The notes below the pieces were generated by a model, which was not told the origin of the DNA, did no database searches, and saw nothing but the letters and a program-made list of their open reading frames with translations. DNA of 64,000 nucleotides from Misgurnus anguillicaudatus (lineage: Eukaryota > Chordata > Actinopteri > Cypriniformes > Cobitidae). Below, in pieces: positions 13,201 through 26,400 of the stretch. The position numbers and the translations under genes are program-made. The stretch covers positions 34,528,501 to 34,592,500 of the forward strand of contig NC_073361.2 in NCBI RefSeq assembly GCF_027580225.2, read 5' to 3'. The number at the start of each line of letters is the position of its first letter. Position 1 is the stretch's first letter.

Positions 13201-16200
13201 CCTAAACTCCAGCATCCAAAAGTCCAGCATCCTAAACTCCAGCATCCAAAAGTCCAGCATCCAAAAGTCCAGCATCCAAAAGTCCAGCATCCAAAAGTCC
13301 AGCATCCAAAAGTCCAGCATCCAAAAGTCCAGCATCCAAAAGTCCAGCATCCAAAAGTCCAGCATCCCAAAGTCCAGCATCCCAAACTCCAGCATCCGCA
13401 TAGCCAGCATCCTAAGCTCCAGCATCCGCATATCCAGCATCCTAAGCTCCAGCATCCGCATATCCAGCATCCTAAACTCCAGCATCCAAAAGTCCAGCAT
13501 CCTAAACTCCAGCATCCTAAACTCCAGCATCCTAAACTCCAGCATCTTAAGCTCCAGCATCCGCATATCCAGCATCCTAAGCTCCAGCATCCGCATATCC
13601 AGCATCCTAAACTCCAGCATCCAAAAGTCCAGCATCCTAAACTCCAGCATCCTAAACTCCAGCATCCTAAACTCCAGCATCCTAAACTCCAGCATCCTAA
13701 ACTCCAGCATCCTAAACTCCAGCATCCTAAACTCCAGCATCCTAAACTCCAGCATCGTAAACTTCAGCATCCTTAACTCCAGCATCCTTAACTCCAGCAT
13801 CCAAAAGTCCAGTATCCTAAACTCCAGAATCCTAAACTCCAGCATCCTAAACTCCAGCATCCAAAAGTCCAGCATCCTAAACTCCAGCATCCTAAACTCC
13901 AGCATCCTAAACTCCAGCATCCTAAACTCCAGCATCCTAAACTCCAGCATCCAAAAGTCCAGCATCCTAAACTCCAGCATCCAAAAGTCCAGCATCCTAA
14001 ACTCCAGCATCTGCATGTCCAGCATCCTAAAGTCCAGCATCCTAAAGTCCAGCATCCTAAAGTCCAGCATCCTAAAGTCCAGCATCCTAAAGTCCAGCAT
14101 CCTAAACTCCAGCATCCTAAACTCCAGCATCCTAAACTCCAGCATCCTAAACTCCAGCATCTTAAACTCCAGCATCTTAAACTCCAGCATCTTAAACTCC
14201 AGCATCTTAAACTCCAGCATCTTAAACTCCAGCATCCTAAACTCCAGCATCCTAAACTCCAGCATCCTAAACTCCAGCATCCTAAACTCCAGCATCCTAA
14301 ACTCCAGCATCCAAAAGTCCAGCATCCTAAACTCCAGCATCCAAAAGTCCAGCATCCTAAACTCCAGCATCCGCATGTCCAGCATCCTAAACTCCAGCAT
14401 CCAAAAGTCCAGCATCCTAAACTCCAGCATCCAAAAGTCCAGCATCCTAAACTCCAGCATCCAAAAGTCCAGCATCCTAAACTCCAGCATCCTAAACTCC
14501 AGCATCCTAAACTCCAGCATCCTAAACTCCAGCATCCTAAACTCCAGCATCCAAAAGTCCAGCATCCAAAAGTCCAGCATCCTAAACTCCAGCATCCAAA
14601 AGTCCAGCATCCTAAACTCCAGCATCCGCATGTCCAGCATCCTAAACTCCAGCATCCCATGTCCAATATCCTAAACTCCAGCATCCTAAACTCCAGCATC
14701 CAAAAGTCCAATATCCTAAGCATCCAAAAGTCCAGCATCCTAAACTCCAGCATCCAAAAGTCCAGCATCCTAAACTCCAGCATCCAAAAGTCCAGCATCC
14801 TAAACTCCAGCATCCAAAAGTCCAGCATCCTAAACTCCAGCATCGCATGTCCAGCATCCTAAACTCCAGCATCCAAAAGTCCAGTATCCTAAACTCCAGC
14901 ATCCGCATGTCCAGCATCCTAAACTCCAGCATCCAAAAGTCCAATATCCTAAACTCCAGCATCCAAAAGTCCAATATCCTAAACTCCAGCATCCAAAAGT
15001 CCAGCATCCTAAACTCAGCATCCAAAAGTCCAGCATCCTAAACTCCAGCATCCAAAAGTCCAGCATCCAAAAGTCCAGCATCCAAAAGTCCAGCATCCTA
15101 AACTCCAGCATCCGCATGTCCAGCATCCAAAAGTCCAGCATCCTAAACTCCAGCATCCAAAAGTCCAGCATCCTAAACTCCAGCATCCAAAAGTCCAGCA
15201 TCCTAAACTCCAGCATCCAAAAGTCCAGCATCCTAAACTCCAGCATCCAAAAGTCCAGCATCCTAAACTCCAGCATCCGCATGTCCAGCATCCAAAAGTC
15301 CAGCATCCTAAACTCCAGCATCCAAAAGTCCAGCATCCTAAACTCCAGCATCCAAAAGTCCAGCATCCTAAACTCCAGCATCCAAAAGTCCAGCATCCTA
15401 AACTCCAGCATCCAAAAGTCCAGCATCCTAAACTCCAGCATCCAAAAGTCCAGCATCCTAAACTCCAGCATCTGCATGTCCAGCATCCTAAACGTCCAGC
15501 ATCCTAAACTCCAGCATCCAAAAGTCCAGCATCCTAAACTCCAGCATCCAAAAGTCCAGCATCCTAAACTCCAGCATCCAAAAGTCCAGCATCCTAAACT
15601 CCAGCATCCAAAAGTCCAGCATCCTAAACTCCAGCATCCAAAAGTCCAGCATCCTAAACTCCAGCATCCGCATGTCCAGCATCCAAAAGTCCAGCATCCT
15701 AAACTCCAGCATCCAAAAGTCCAGTATCCTAAACTCCAGCATCCAAAAGTCCAGCATCCTAAACTCCAGCATCCAAAAGTCCAGCATCCTAAACTCCAGC
15801 ATCCAAAAGTCCAGCATCCTAAACTCCAGCATCCAAAAGTACAGCATCCAAAAGTCCAGCATCCAAAAGTCCAGCATCCAAAAGTCCAGCATCCAAAAGT
15901 CCAGCATCCTAAACTCCAGCATCCTAAACTCCAGCATCCTAAACTCCAGCATCCTAAACTCCAGCATCCTAAACTCCAGCATCTTAAACTCCAGCATCTT
16001 AAACTCCAGCATCCTAAACTCCAGCATCCTAAACTCCAGCATCTTAAACTCCAGCATCCTAAACTCCAGCATCCTAAACTCCAGCATCCTAAACTCCAGC
16101 ATCCTAAACTCCAGCATCCTAAACTCCAGCATCCTAAACTCCAGCATCCTAAACTCCAGCATCCTAAACTCCAGCATCCTAAACTCCAGCATCCTAAACT

Positions 16201-17009
16201 CCAGCATCCTAAACTCCAGCATCCTAAACTCCAGCATCCAAAAGTCCAGCATCCAAAAGTCCAGCATCCTAAACTCCAGCATCCAAAAGTCCAGCATCCT
16301 AAACTCCAGCATCCAAAAGTCCAGCATCCTAAACTCCAGCATCCAAAAGTCCAGCATCCTAAACTCCAGCATCCGCATGTCCAGCATCCAAAAGTCCAGT
16401 ATCCTAAACTCCAGCATCCAAAAGTCCAGTATCCTAAACTCCAGCATCCAAAAGTCCAGCATCCTAAACTCCAGCATCCTAAACTCCAGCATCCTAAACT
16501 CCAGCATCCTAAACTCCAGCATCCAAAAGTCCAGCATCCAAAAGTCCAGCATCCAAAAGTCCAGCATCCTAAACTCCAGCATCCAAAAGTCCAGCATCCT
16601 AAACTCCAGCATCCAAAAGTCCAGCATCCTAAACTCCAGCATCCTAAACTCCAGCATCCTAAACTCCAGCATCCTAAACTCCAGCATCCTAAACTCCAGC
16701 ATCCTAAACTCCAGCATCCTAAACTCCAGCATCCAAAAGTCCAGCATCCTAAACTCCAGCATCCAAAAGTCCAGCATCCAAAAGTCCAGCATCCTAAACT
16801 CCAGCATCCTAAACTCCAGCATCCTAAACTCCAGCATCCAAAAGTCCAGCATCCTAAAAGTCCAGCATCCAAAAGTCCAGCATCCTAAACTCCAGCATCC
16901 AAAAGTCCAGCATCCTAAACTCCAGCATCCAAAAGTCCAGCATCCTAAACTCCAGCATCCTAAACTCCAGCATCCTAAACTCCAGCATCCTAAACTCCAG
17001 CATCCTAAA

Positions 17010-17090
17010 CTCCAGCAACATAAACTCCAGCAACCTAAACTACAGAATCAAAAACTACAGCATCAAAAAGTACAGAATCCAAAAGTCCAG
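17010..17090. repeat. Degenerate island in the 15-bp array
   Basis: Units here carry several substitutions and length changes, for example CAGCAACATAAACTCC, CTACAGAATC and AAAAAGTACAG. Regular units flank it on both sides. Confidence 0.7.
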
Positions 17091-17419
17091 CATCCAAAAG
17101 TCCAGCATCCTAAACTCCAGCATCCAAAAGTCCAGCATCCTAAACTCCAGCATCCAAAAGTCCAGCATCCTAAACTCCAGCATCCGCATGTCCAGCATCC
17201 TAAACTCCAGCATCCGCATGTCCAGCATCCTAAACTCCAGCATCCGCATGTCCAGCATCCTAAACTCCAGCATCCGCATGTCCAGCATCCTAAACTCCAG
17301 CATCCGCATGTCCAGCATCCTAAACTCCAGCATCCGCATGTCCAGCATCCTAAACTCCAGCATCTGCATGTCCAGCATCCTAAACTCCAGCATCTTAAAC
17401 TCCAGCATCCTAAACTCCA

Positions 17420-17490
17420 GCATCATAAACTCCAGGATCCTACACTCGCGCAGCCTAGAGTCCAGTATCCTACACTCCTGCATCCAAATG
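17420..17490. repeat. Degenerate island in the 15-bp array
   Basis: Contains CATCATAAACTCCAGGATCC and CTACACTCGCGCAGCCTAG, far from consensus yet still roughly in the 15-bp register. Regular units resume by about 17500. Confidence 0.7.
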
Positions 17491-18439
17491 TCCAGTATCC
17501 TAAACTCCAGCATCCAAAAGTCCAATATCCTAAACTCCAGCATCCTAAACTCCAGCATCCTAAACTCCAGCATCCAAAAGTCCAGCATCCTAAACTCCAG
17601 CATCCAAAAGTCCAGCATCCAAAAGTCCAGCATCCTAAACTCCAGCATCCTAAACTCCAGCATCCTAAACTCCAGCATCCTAAACTCCAGCATCCTAAAC
17701 TCCAGCATCCAAAAGTCCAGCATCCAAAAGTCCAGCATCCAAAAGTCCAGCATCCAAAAGTCCAGCATCCAAAACTCCAGCATCCTAAACTCCAGCATCC
17801 GCATGTCCAGCATCCTAAACTCCAGCATCCGCATGTCCAGCATCCTAAACTCCAGCATCCGCATGTCCAGCATCCTAAACTCCAGCATCCGCATGTCCAG
17901 CATCCTAAACTCCAGCATCCGCATGTCCAGCATCCTAAACTCCAGCATCCGCATGTCCAGCATCCTAAACTCCAGCATCCGCATGTCCAGCATCCTAAAC
18001 TCCAGCATCCGCATGTCCAGCATCCTAAACTCCAGCATCCAAAAGTCCAGCATCCTAAACTCCAGCATCCGCATGTCCAGCATCCTAAACTCCAGCATCC
18101 TAAACTCCAGCATCCTAAACTCCAGCATCCTAAACTCCAGCATCCTAAACTCCAGCATCTTAAACTCCAGCATCCTAAACTCCAGCATCCTAAACTCCAG
18201 CATCCAAAAGTCCAGCATCCTAAACTCCAGCATCCAAAAGTCCAGCATCCAAACTCCAGCATCCAAAAGTCCAGCATCCTAAACTCCAGCATCCAAAAGT
18301 CCAATATCCTAAACTCCAGCATCCAAAAGTCCAATATCCTAAACTCCAGCATCCTAAACTCCAGCATCCAAAAGTCCAGCATCCTAAACTCCAGCATCCT
18401 AAACTCCAGCATCCAAAAGTCCAGCATCCAAAAGTCCAG

Positions 18440-20450
18440 CATCCTAAAAGTCCAGCATCCTAAACTCCAGCATCCTAAACTCCAGCATCCTAAACTCCAG
18501 CATCCTAAACTCCAGCATCCTAAACTCCAGCATCCTAAACTCCAGCATCCTAAACTCCAGCATCCAAAAGTCCAGCATCCAAAAGTCCAGCATCCAAAAG
18601 TCCAGCATCCAAAAGTCCAGCATCCAAAAGTCCAGCATCCAAAAGTCCAGCATCCTAAAAGTCCAGCATCCAAAAGTCCAGCATCCAAAAGTCCAGCATC
18701 CAAAAGTCCAGCATCCAAAAGTCCAGCATCCAAAAGTCCAGCATCCAAAACTCCAGCATCCTAAACTCCAGCATCCTAAAAGTCCAGCATCCTAAAGTCC
18801 AGCATCCTAAAGTCCAGCATCTTAAACTCCAGCATCCTAAACTCCAGCATCCTAAAGTCCAGCATCCTAAACTCCAGCATCCAAAAGTCCAGCATCTTAA
18901 ACTCCAGCATCTTAAACTCCAGCATCCTAAACTCCAGCATCCTAAACTCCAGCATCCTAAACTCCAGCATCTTAAACTCCAGCATCTTAAACTCCAGCAT
19001 CTTAAACTCCAGCATCCAAAAGTCCAGCATCCTAAACTCCAGCATCCTAAACTCCAGCATCCTAAACTCCAGCATCCAAAAGTCCAGCATCCAAAAGTCC
19101 AGCATCCTAAAAGTCCAGCATCCTAAAAGTCCAGCATCCAAAAGTCCAGCATCCTAAACTCCAGCATCCAAAAGTCCAGCATCCTAAACTCCAGCATCCA
19201 AAAGTCCAGCATCCTAAACTCCAGCATCTGCATGTCCAGCATCCTAAACTCCAGCATCCTAAACTCCAGCATCCAAAAGTCCAGCATCCTAAACTCCAGC
19301 ATCCTAAACTCCAGCATCCAAAAGTCCAGCATCCTAAACTCCAGCATCTGCATGTCCAGCATCCTAAACTCCAGCATCCAAAAGTCCAGCATCCTAAACT
19401 CCAGCATCCAAAAGTCCAGCATCCTAAACTCCAGCATCCAAAAGTCCAGCATCCTAAACTCCAGCATCCAAAAGTCCAGCATCCTAAACTCCAGCATCCA
19501 AAAGTCCAGCATCCTAAACTCCAGCATCCAAAAGTCCAGCATCCTAAACTCCAGCATCCTAAACTCCAGCATCCTAAACTCCAGCATCCTAAACTCCAGC
19601 ATCCTAAACTCCAGCATCCTAAACTCCAGCATCCTAAACTCCAGCATCCTAAAAGTCCAGCATCCTAAAAGTCCAGCATCCAAAAGTCCAGCATCCAAAA
19701 GTCCAGCATCCAAAAGTCCAGCATCCAAAAGTCCAGCATCCAAAAGTCCAGCATCCAAAACTCCAGCATCCAAAAGTCCAGCATCCAAAAGTCCAGCATC
19801 CAAAAGTCCAGCATCCAAAAGTCCAGCATCTTAAACTCCAGCATCTGCATGTCCAGCATCTTAAACTCCAGCATCCTAAACTCCAGCATCCAAAAGTCCA
19901 GCATCCTAAAAGTCCAGCATCCTAAACTCCAGCATCCTAAACTCCAGCATCTTAAACTCCAGCATCCTAAACTCCAGCATCCTAAACTCCAGCATCTTAA
20001 ACTCCAGCATCTTAAACTCCAGCATCTTAAACTCCAGCATCTTAAACTCCAGCATCTTAAACTCCAGCATCCTAAACTCCAGCATCCAAAAGTCCAGCAT
20101 CCTAAACTCCAGCATCTGCATGTCCAGCATCTTAAACTCCAGCATCTTAAACTCCAGCATCCAAAAGTCCAGCATCCTAAAAGTCCAGCATCCAAAAGTC
20201 CAGCATCCTAAACTCCAGCATCTGCTGCATGCTTAAACTCCAGCATCTGCATGTCCAGCATCTTAAACTCCAGCATCTTAAACTCCAGCATCCAAAAGTC
20301 CAGCATCCTAAACTCCAGCATCCTAAAAGTCCAGCATCCTAAAAGTCCAGCATCCAAAAGTCCAGCATCCTAAAAGTCCAGCATCCTAAAAGTCCAGCAT
20401 CCTAAAAGTCCAGCATCCTAAAAGTCCAGCATCCTAAACTCCAGCATCCT
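18440..20450. repeat. Cluster of 16-bp register-breaking units
   Basis: The hybrid CCTAAAAGTCC (one extra base relative to CCTAAAC or CCAAAAG) recurs here, near 18443, 18653, 18776, 19107, 19123, 19648, 19664, 19907, 20175 and several times at 20320-20430. Each shifts the reading frame by one, explaining why open frames break up here. One scrambled unit (CAGCATCTGCTGCATGC) lies near 20216-20232. Confidence 0.75.
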
Positions 20451-23400
20451 AAACTCCAGCATCTTAAACTCCAGCATCTTAAACTCCAGCATCTTAAACT
20501 CCAGCATCCTAAACTCCAGCATCCTAAACTCCAGCATCCTAAACTCCAGCATCCAAAAGTCCAGCATCCTAAACTCCAGCATCCTAAAGTCCAGCATCCT
20601 AAACTCCAGCATCCAAAAGTCCAGTATCCTAAACTCCAGCATCCAAAAGTCCAGTATCCTAAACTCCAGCATCCAAAAGTCCAGTATCCTAAACTCCAGC
20701 ATCCAAAAGTCCAGTATCCTAAACTCCAGCATCCTAAACTCCAGCATCCTAAACTCCAGCATCCTAAACTCCAGCATCCAAAAGTCCAGCATCCTAAACT
20801 CCAGCATCCAAAAGTCCAGCATCCTAAACTCCAGCATCCGCATGTCCAGCATCCTAAACTCCAGCATCCGCATGTCCAGCATCCTAAACTCCAGTATCCT
20901 AAACTCCAGCATCCAAAAGTCCAATATCCTAAACTCCAGCATCCTAAACTCCAGCATCCAAAAGTCCAGCATCCTAAACTCCAGCATCCTAAAAGTCCAG
21001 CATCCTAAACTCCAGCATCCAAAAGTCCAGCATCCTAAACTCCAGCATCCAAAAGTCCAAGTATCCTAAACTCCAGCATCCAAAAGTCCAGCATCCTAAA
21101 CTCCAGCATCCCAAAAGTCCAGCATCCTAAACTCCAGCATCCAAAAGTCCAGCATCCTAAACTCCAGCATCCAAAAGTCCAATATCCTAAACTCCAGCAT
21201 CCAAAAGTCCAATATCCTAAACTCCAGCATCCAAAAGTCCAGCATCCTAAACTCCAGCATCCAAAAGTCCAGCATCCAAAAGTCCAGCATCCAAAATTCC
21301 AGCATCCTAAACTCCAGCATCCGCATGTCCAGCATCCAAAAGTCCAGTATCCTAAACTCCAGCATCCAAAAGTCCAGTATCCTAAACTCCAGCATCCAAA
21401 AGTCCAGCATCCTAAACTCCAGCATCCAAAAGTCCAGCATATCCTAAACTCCAGCATCCAAAAGTCCAGCATCCTAAACTCCAGCATCTGCATGTCCAGC
21501 ATCCAAAAGTCCAGTATCCTAAACTCCAGCATCCAAAAGTCCAGCATCCTAAACTCCAGCATCCAAAAGTCCAGCATCCTAAACTCCAGCATCCAAAAGT
21601 CCAGCATCCAAAAGTCCAGCATCCTAAACTCCAGCATCCAAAAGTCCAGCATCCTAAACTCCAGCATCCAAAAGTCCAGCATCCTAAACTCCAGCATCCA
21701 AAAGTCCAGCATCCAAAAGTCCAGCATCCTAAACTCCAGCATCCAAAAGTCCAGTATCCTAAACTCCAGCATCCAAAAGTCCAGTATCCTAAACTCCAGC
21801 ATCCAAAAGTCCAGTATCCTAAACTCCAGCAGCCAAAAGTCCAGTATCCTAAACTCCAGCATCCAAAAGTCCAGCATCCTAAACTCCAGCATCCAAAAGT
21901 CCAGCATCCTAAACTCCAGCATCCGCATGTCCAGCATCCAAAAGTCCAGTATCCTAAACTCCAGCATCCAAAAGTCCAGTATCCTAAACTCCAGCATCCA
22001 AAAGTCCAGTATCCTAAACTCCAGCATCCAAAAGTCCAGCATCCTAAACTCCAGCATCCAAAAGTCCAGCATCCAAAAGTCCAGCATCCTAAACTCCAGC
22101 ATCCAAAAGTCCAGCATCCAAAAGTCCAGCATCCAAAAGTCCAGCATCCAAAAGTCCAGCATCCTAAACTCCAGCATCCTAAACTCCAGCATCCTAAACT
22201 CCAGCATCTTAAACTCCAGCATCTTAAACTCCAGCATCCAAACTCCAGCATCCTAAACTCCAGCATCCTAAACTCCAGCATCCTAAACTCCACCATCCTA
22301 AACTCCAGCATCCTAAACTCCAGCATCCTAAACTCCAGCATCCTAAACTCCAGCATCCTAAACTCCAGCATCCTAAACTCCAGCATCCAAAAGTCCAGCA
22401 TCCAAAAGTCCAGCATCCAAAAGTCCAGCATCCTAAACTCCAGCATCCAAAAGTCCAATATCCTAAACTCCAGCATCCAAAAGTCCAATATCCTAAACTC
22501 CAGCATCCAAAAGTCCAGCATCCTAAACTCCAGCATCCAAAAGTCCAGCATCCTAAACTCCAGCATCCGCATGTCCAGCATCCAAAAGTCCAGTATCCTA
22601 AACTCCAGCATCCAAAAGTCCAGTATCCTAAACTCCAGCATCCAAAAGTCCAGCATCCTAAACTCCAGCATCCTAAACTCCAGCATCCTAAACTCCAGCA
22701 TCCTAAACTCCAGCATCCTAAACTCCAGCATCCTAAACTCCAGCATCCAAAACTCCAGCATCCTAAACTCCAGCATCCAAAAGTCCAGCATCCAAAAGTC
22801 CAGCATCCTAAACTCCAGCATCCAAAAGTCCAGCATCCTAAACTCCAGCATCCAAAAGTCCAGCATCCTAAACTCCAGCATCCAAAAGTCCAGCATCCTA
22901 AACTCCAGCATCCAAAAGTCCAGCATCCTAAACTCCAGCATCCAAAAGTCCAGTATCCTAAACTCCAGCATCCAAAAGTCCAGCATCCTAAACTCCAGCA
23001 TCCAAAAGTCCAGCATCCTAAACTCCAGCATCTGCATGTCCAGCATCCAAAAGTCCAGCATCCTAAACTCCAGCATCCTAAACTCCAGCATCCTTAAACT
23101 CCAGCATCCTAAACTCCAGCATCCTAAACTCCAGCATCCAAAAGTCCAGCATCCTAAACTCCAGCATCCTAAACTCCAGCATCCTAAACTCCAGCATCTT
23201 AAACTCCAGCATCTTAAACTCCAGCATCCTAAACTCCAGCATCTTAAACTCCAGCATCCTAAACTCCAGCATCCTAAACTCCAGCATCCTAAACTCCAGC
23301 ATCCTAAACTCCAGCATCTTAAACTCCAGCATCCTAAACTCCAGCCTCCTAAACTCCCGCATCCTAAACTCCAGCATCCTAAACTCCAGCATCCTAAACT

Positions 23401-26400
23401 CCAGCATCCAAAAGTCCAGCATCCTAAACTCCAGCATCCTAAACTCCAGCATCCTAAACTCCAGCATCCAAAAGTCCAGCATCCTAAACTCCAGCATCCG
23501 CATGTCCAGTATCCTAAACTCCAGCATCCAAAAGTCCAGTATCCTAAACTCCAGCATCCAAAAGTCCAGCATCCTAAACTCCAGCATCCAAAAGTCCAGC
23601 ATCCTAAACTCCAGCATTCGCATGTCCAGCATCCTAAACTCCAGCATCCGCATGTCCAGCATCCTAAACTCCAGCATCCAAAAGTCCAGCATCCTAAACT
23701 CCAGCATCCAAAAGTCCAATATCCTAAACTCCAGCATCCAAAAGTCCAGCATCCAAAAGTCCAGCATCCTAAACTCCAGCATCCTAAACTCCAGCATCCA
23801 AAAGTCCAGTATCCTAAACTCCAGCATCCAAAAGTCCAGTATCCTAAACTCCAGCATCCAAAAGTCCAGCATCCAAAAGTCCAGCATCCAAAACTCCAGC
23901 ATCCTAAACTCCAGCATCCTAAACTCCAGCATCTTAAACTCCAGCATCCAAACTGCAGCATCCAAACTCCAGCATCTTAAACTGCAGCATCTTAAACTCC
24001 AGCATCTTAAACTCCAGCATCCTAAACTCCAGCATCCTAAACTCCAGCATCCTAAACTCCAGCATCCTAAACTCCAGCATCCTAAACTCCAGCATCCAAA
24101 AGTCCAGCATCCTAAACTCCAGCATCCAAAAGTCCAGCATCCTAAACTCCAGCATCCAAAAGTCCAATATCCTAAACTCCAGCATCCAAAAGTCCAATAT
24201 CCTAAACTCCAGCATCCAAAAGTCCAGCATCCTAAACTCCAGCATCCAAAAGTCCAGCATCCTAAACTCCAGCATCCAAAAGTCCAGCATCCTAAACTCC
24301 AGCATCCGCATGTCCAGCATCCAAAAGTCCAGTATCCTAAACTCCAGCATCCAAAAGTCCAGTATCCTAAACTCCAGCATCCAAAAGTCCAGCATCCAAA
24401 AGTCCAGCATCCAAAAGTCCAGCATCCTAAACTCCAGCATCCTAAACTCCAGCATCCTAAACTCCAGCATCCTAAACTCCAGCATCCTAAACTCCAGCTT
24501 CATAAACTCCAGCATCAAAAACTCCAGCATCCAAAAGTCCAGCATCCTAAACTCCAGCATCCAAAAGTCCAGCATCCTAAACTCCAGCATCTGCATGTCC
24601 AGCTTCTGCATGTCCAGCATCCTAAACTCCAGCATCCTAAACTCCAGCATCCTAAACTCCAGCATCCTAAACTCCAGCATCCTAAACTCCAGCATCCTAA
24701 ACTCCAGCATCCAAAACTCCAGCATCCTAAACTCCAGCATCCTAAACTCCAGCATCCTAAACTCCAGCATCCTAAACTCCAGCATCCTAAACTCCAGCAT
24801 CCTAAACTCCAGCATCCTAAACTCCAGCATCCTAAACTCCAGCATCCAAAAGTCCAGTATCCTAAACTCCAGCATCCAAAAGTCCGGTATCCTAAACTCC
24901 AGCATCCAAAAGTCCAGCATCCTAAACTCCAGCATCCAAAAGTCCAGCATCCTAAACTCCAGCATCCAAAAGTCCAGCATCCTAAACTCCAGCATCCAAA
25001 AGTCCAGCATCCTAAACTCCAGCATCCAAAAGTCCAGCATCCTAAACTCCAGCATCCGCATGTCCAGCATCCTAAAAGTCCAGCATCCTAAACTCCAGCA
25101 TCCAAAAGTCCAGTATCCTAAACTCCAGCATCCAAAAGTCCAGTATCCTAAACTCCAGCATCCAAAAGTCCAGTATCCTAAACTCCAGCATCCAAAAGTC
25201 CAGTATCCTAAACTCCAGCATCCTAAACTCCAGCATCCGCATGTCCAGCATCCAAAAGTCCAGCATCCAAAAGTCCAGCATCCAAAAGTCCAGCATCCAA
25301 AAGTCCAGCATCCAAAAGTCCAGCATCCAAAAGTCCAGCATCCAAAAGTCCAGCATCCGCATGTCCAGCATCCTAAACTCCAGCATCCAAAAGTCCAGCA
25401 TCCTAAACTCCAGCATCCTAAACTCCAGCATCCAAAAGTCCAGCATCCTAAACTCCAGCATCCGCATGTCCAGCATCCTAAACTCCAGCATCCAAAAGTC
25501 CAGCATCCTAAACTCCAGCATCCAAAAGTCCAGCATCCTAAACTCCAGCATCCAAAAGTCCAGCATCCTAAAAGTCCAGCATCCAAAAGTCCAGCATCCA
25601 AAAGTCCAGCATCCAAAAGTCCAGCATCCAAAAGTCCAGCATCCTAAACTCCAGCATCCAAAAGTCCAGCATCCAAACTCCAGCATCCAAAAGTCCAGCA
25701 TCCTAAACTCCAGCATCCTAAACGCCAGCATCCTAAACGCCAGCATCCTAAACTCCAGCATCCAAAACGCCAGCATCCAAAACGCCAGCATCCAAAACTC
25801 CAGCATCCGCATAGCCAGCATCCTAAACTCCAGCATCCGCATAGCCAGCATCCGCATAGCCAGCATCCTAAACTCCAGCATCCTAAACTCCAGCATCCGC
25901 ATAGCCAGCATCCTAAACTCCAGCATCCGCATAGCCAGCATCCTAAACTCCAGCATCCGCATGCCAGCATCTTAAACTCCAGCATCCGCATGTCCAATAT
26001 CCTAAAGTCCAGCATCCTAAAGTCCAGCATCCTAAAGTCCAGCATCCGCATGTCCAGCATCCAAAAGTCCAGCATCCTAAACTCCAGCATCCAAAAGTCC
26101 AGCATCCTAAAGTCCAGCATCCTAAAGTCCAGCATCCTAAAAGTCCAGCATCCTAAACTCCAGCATCCTAAACTCCAGCATCCTAAACTCCAGCATCCAA
26201 AAGTCCAGCATCCTAAACTCCAGCATCTTAAACTCCAGCATCCTAAACTCCAGCATCCAAAAGTCCAGCATCCTAAACTCCAGCATCCAAAAGTCCAGCA
26301 TCCTAAACTCCAGCATCCAAAAGTCCAGCATCCTAAACTCCAGCATCCGCATGTCCAGTATCCTAAACTCCAGCATCCAAAAGTCCAGTATCCTAAACTC

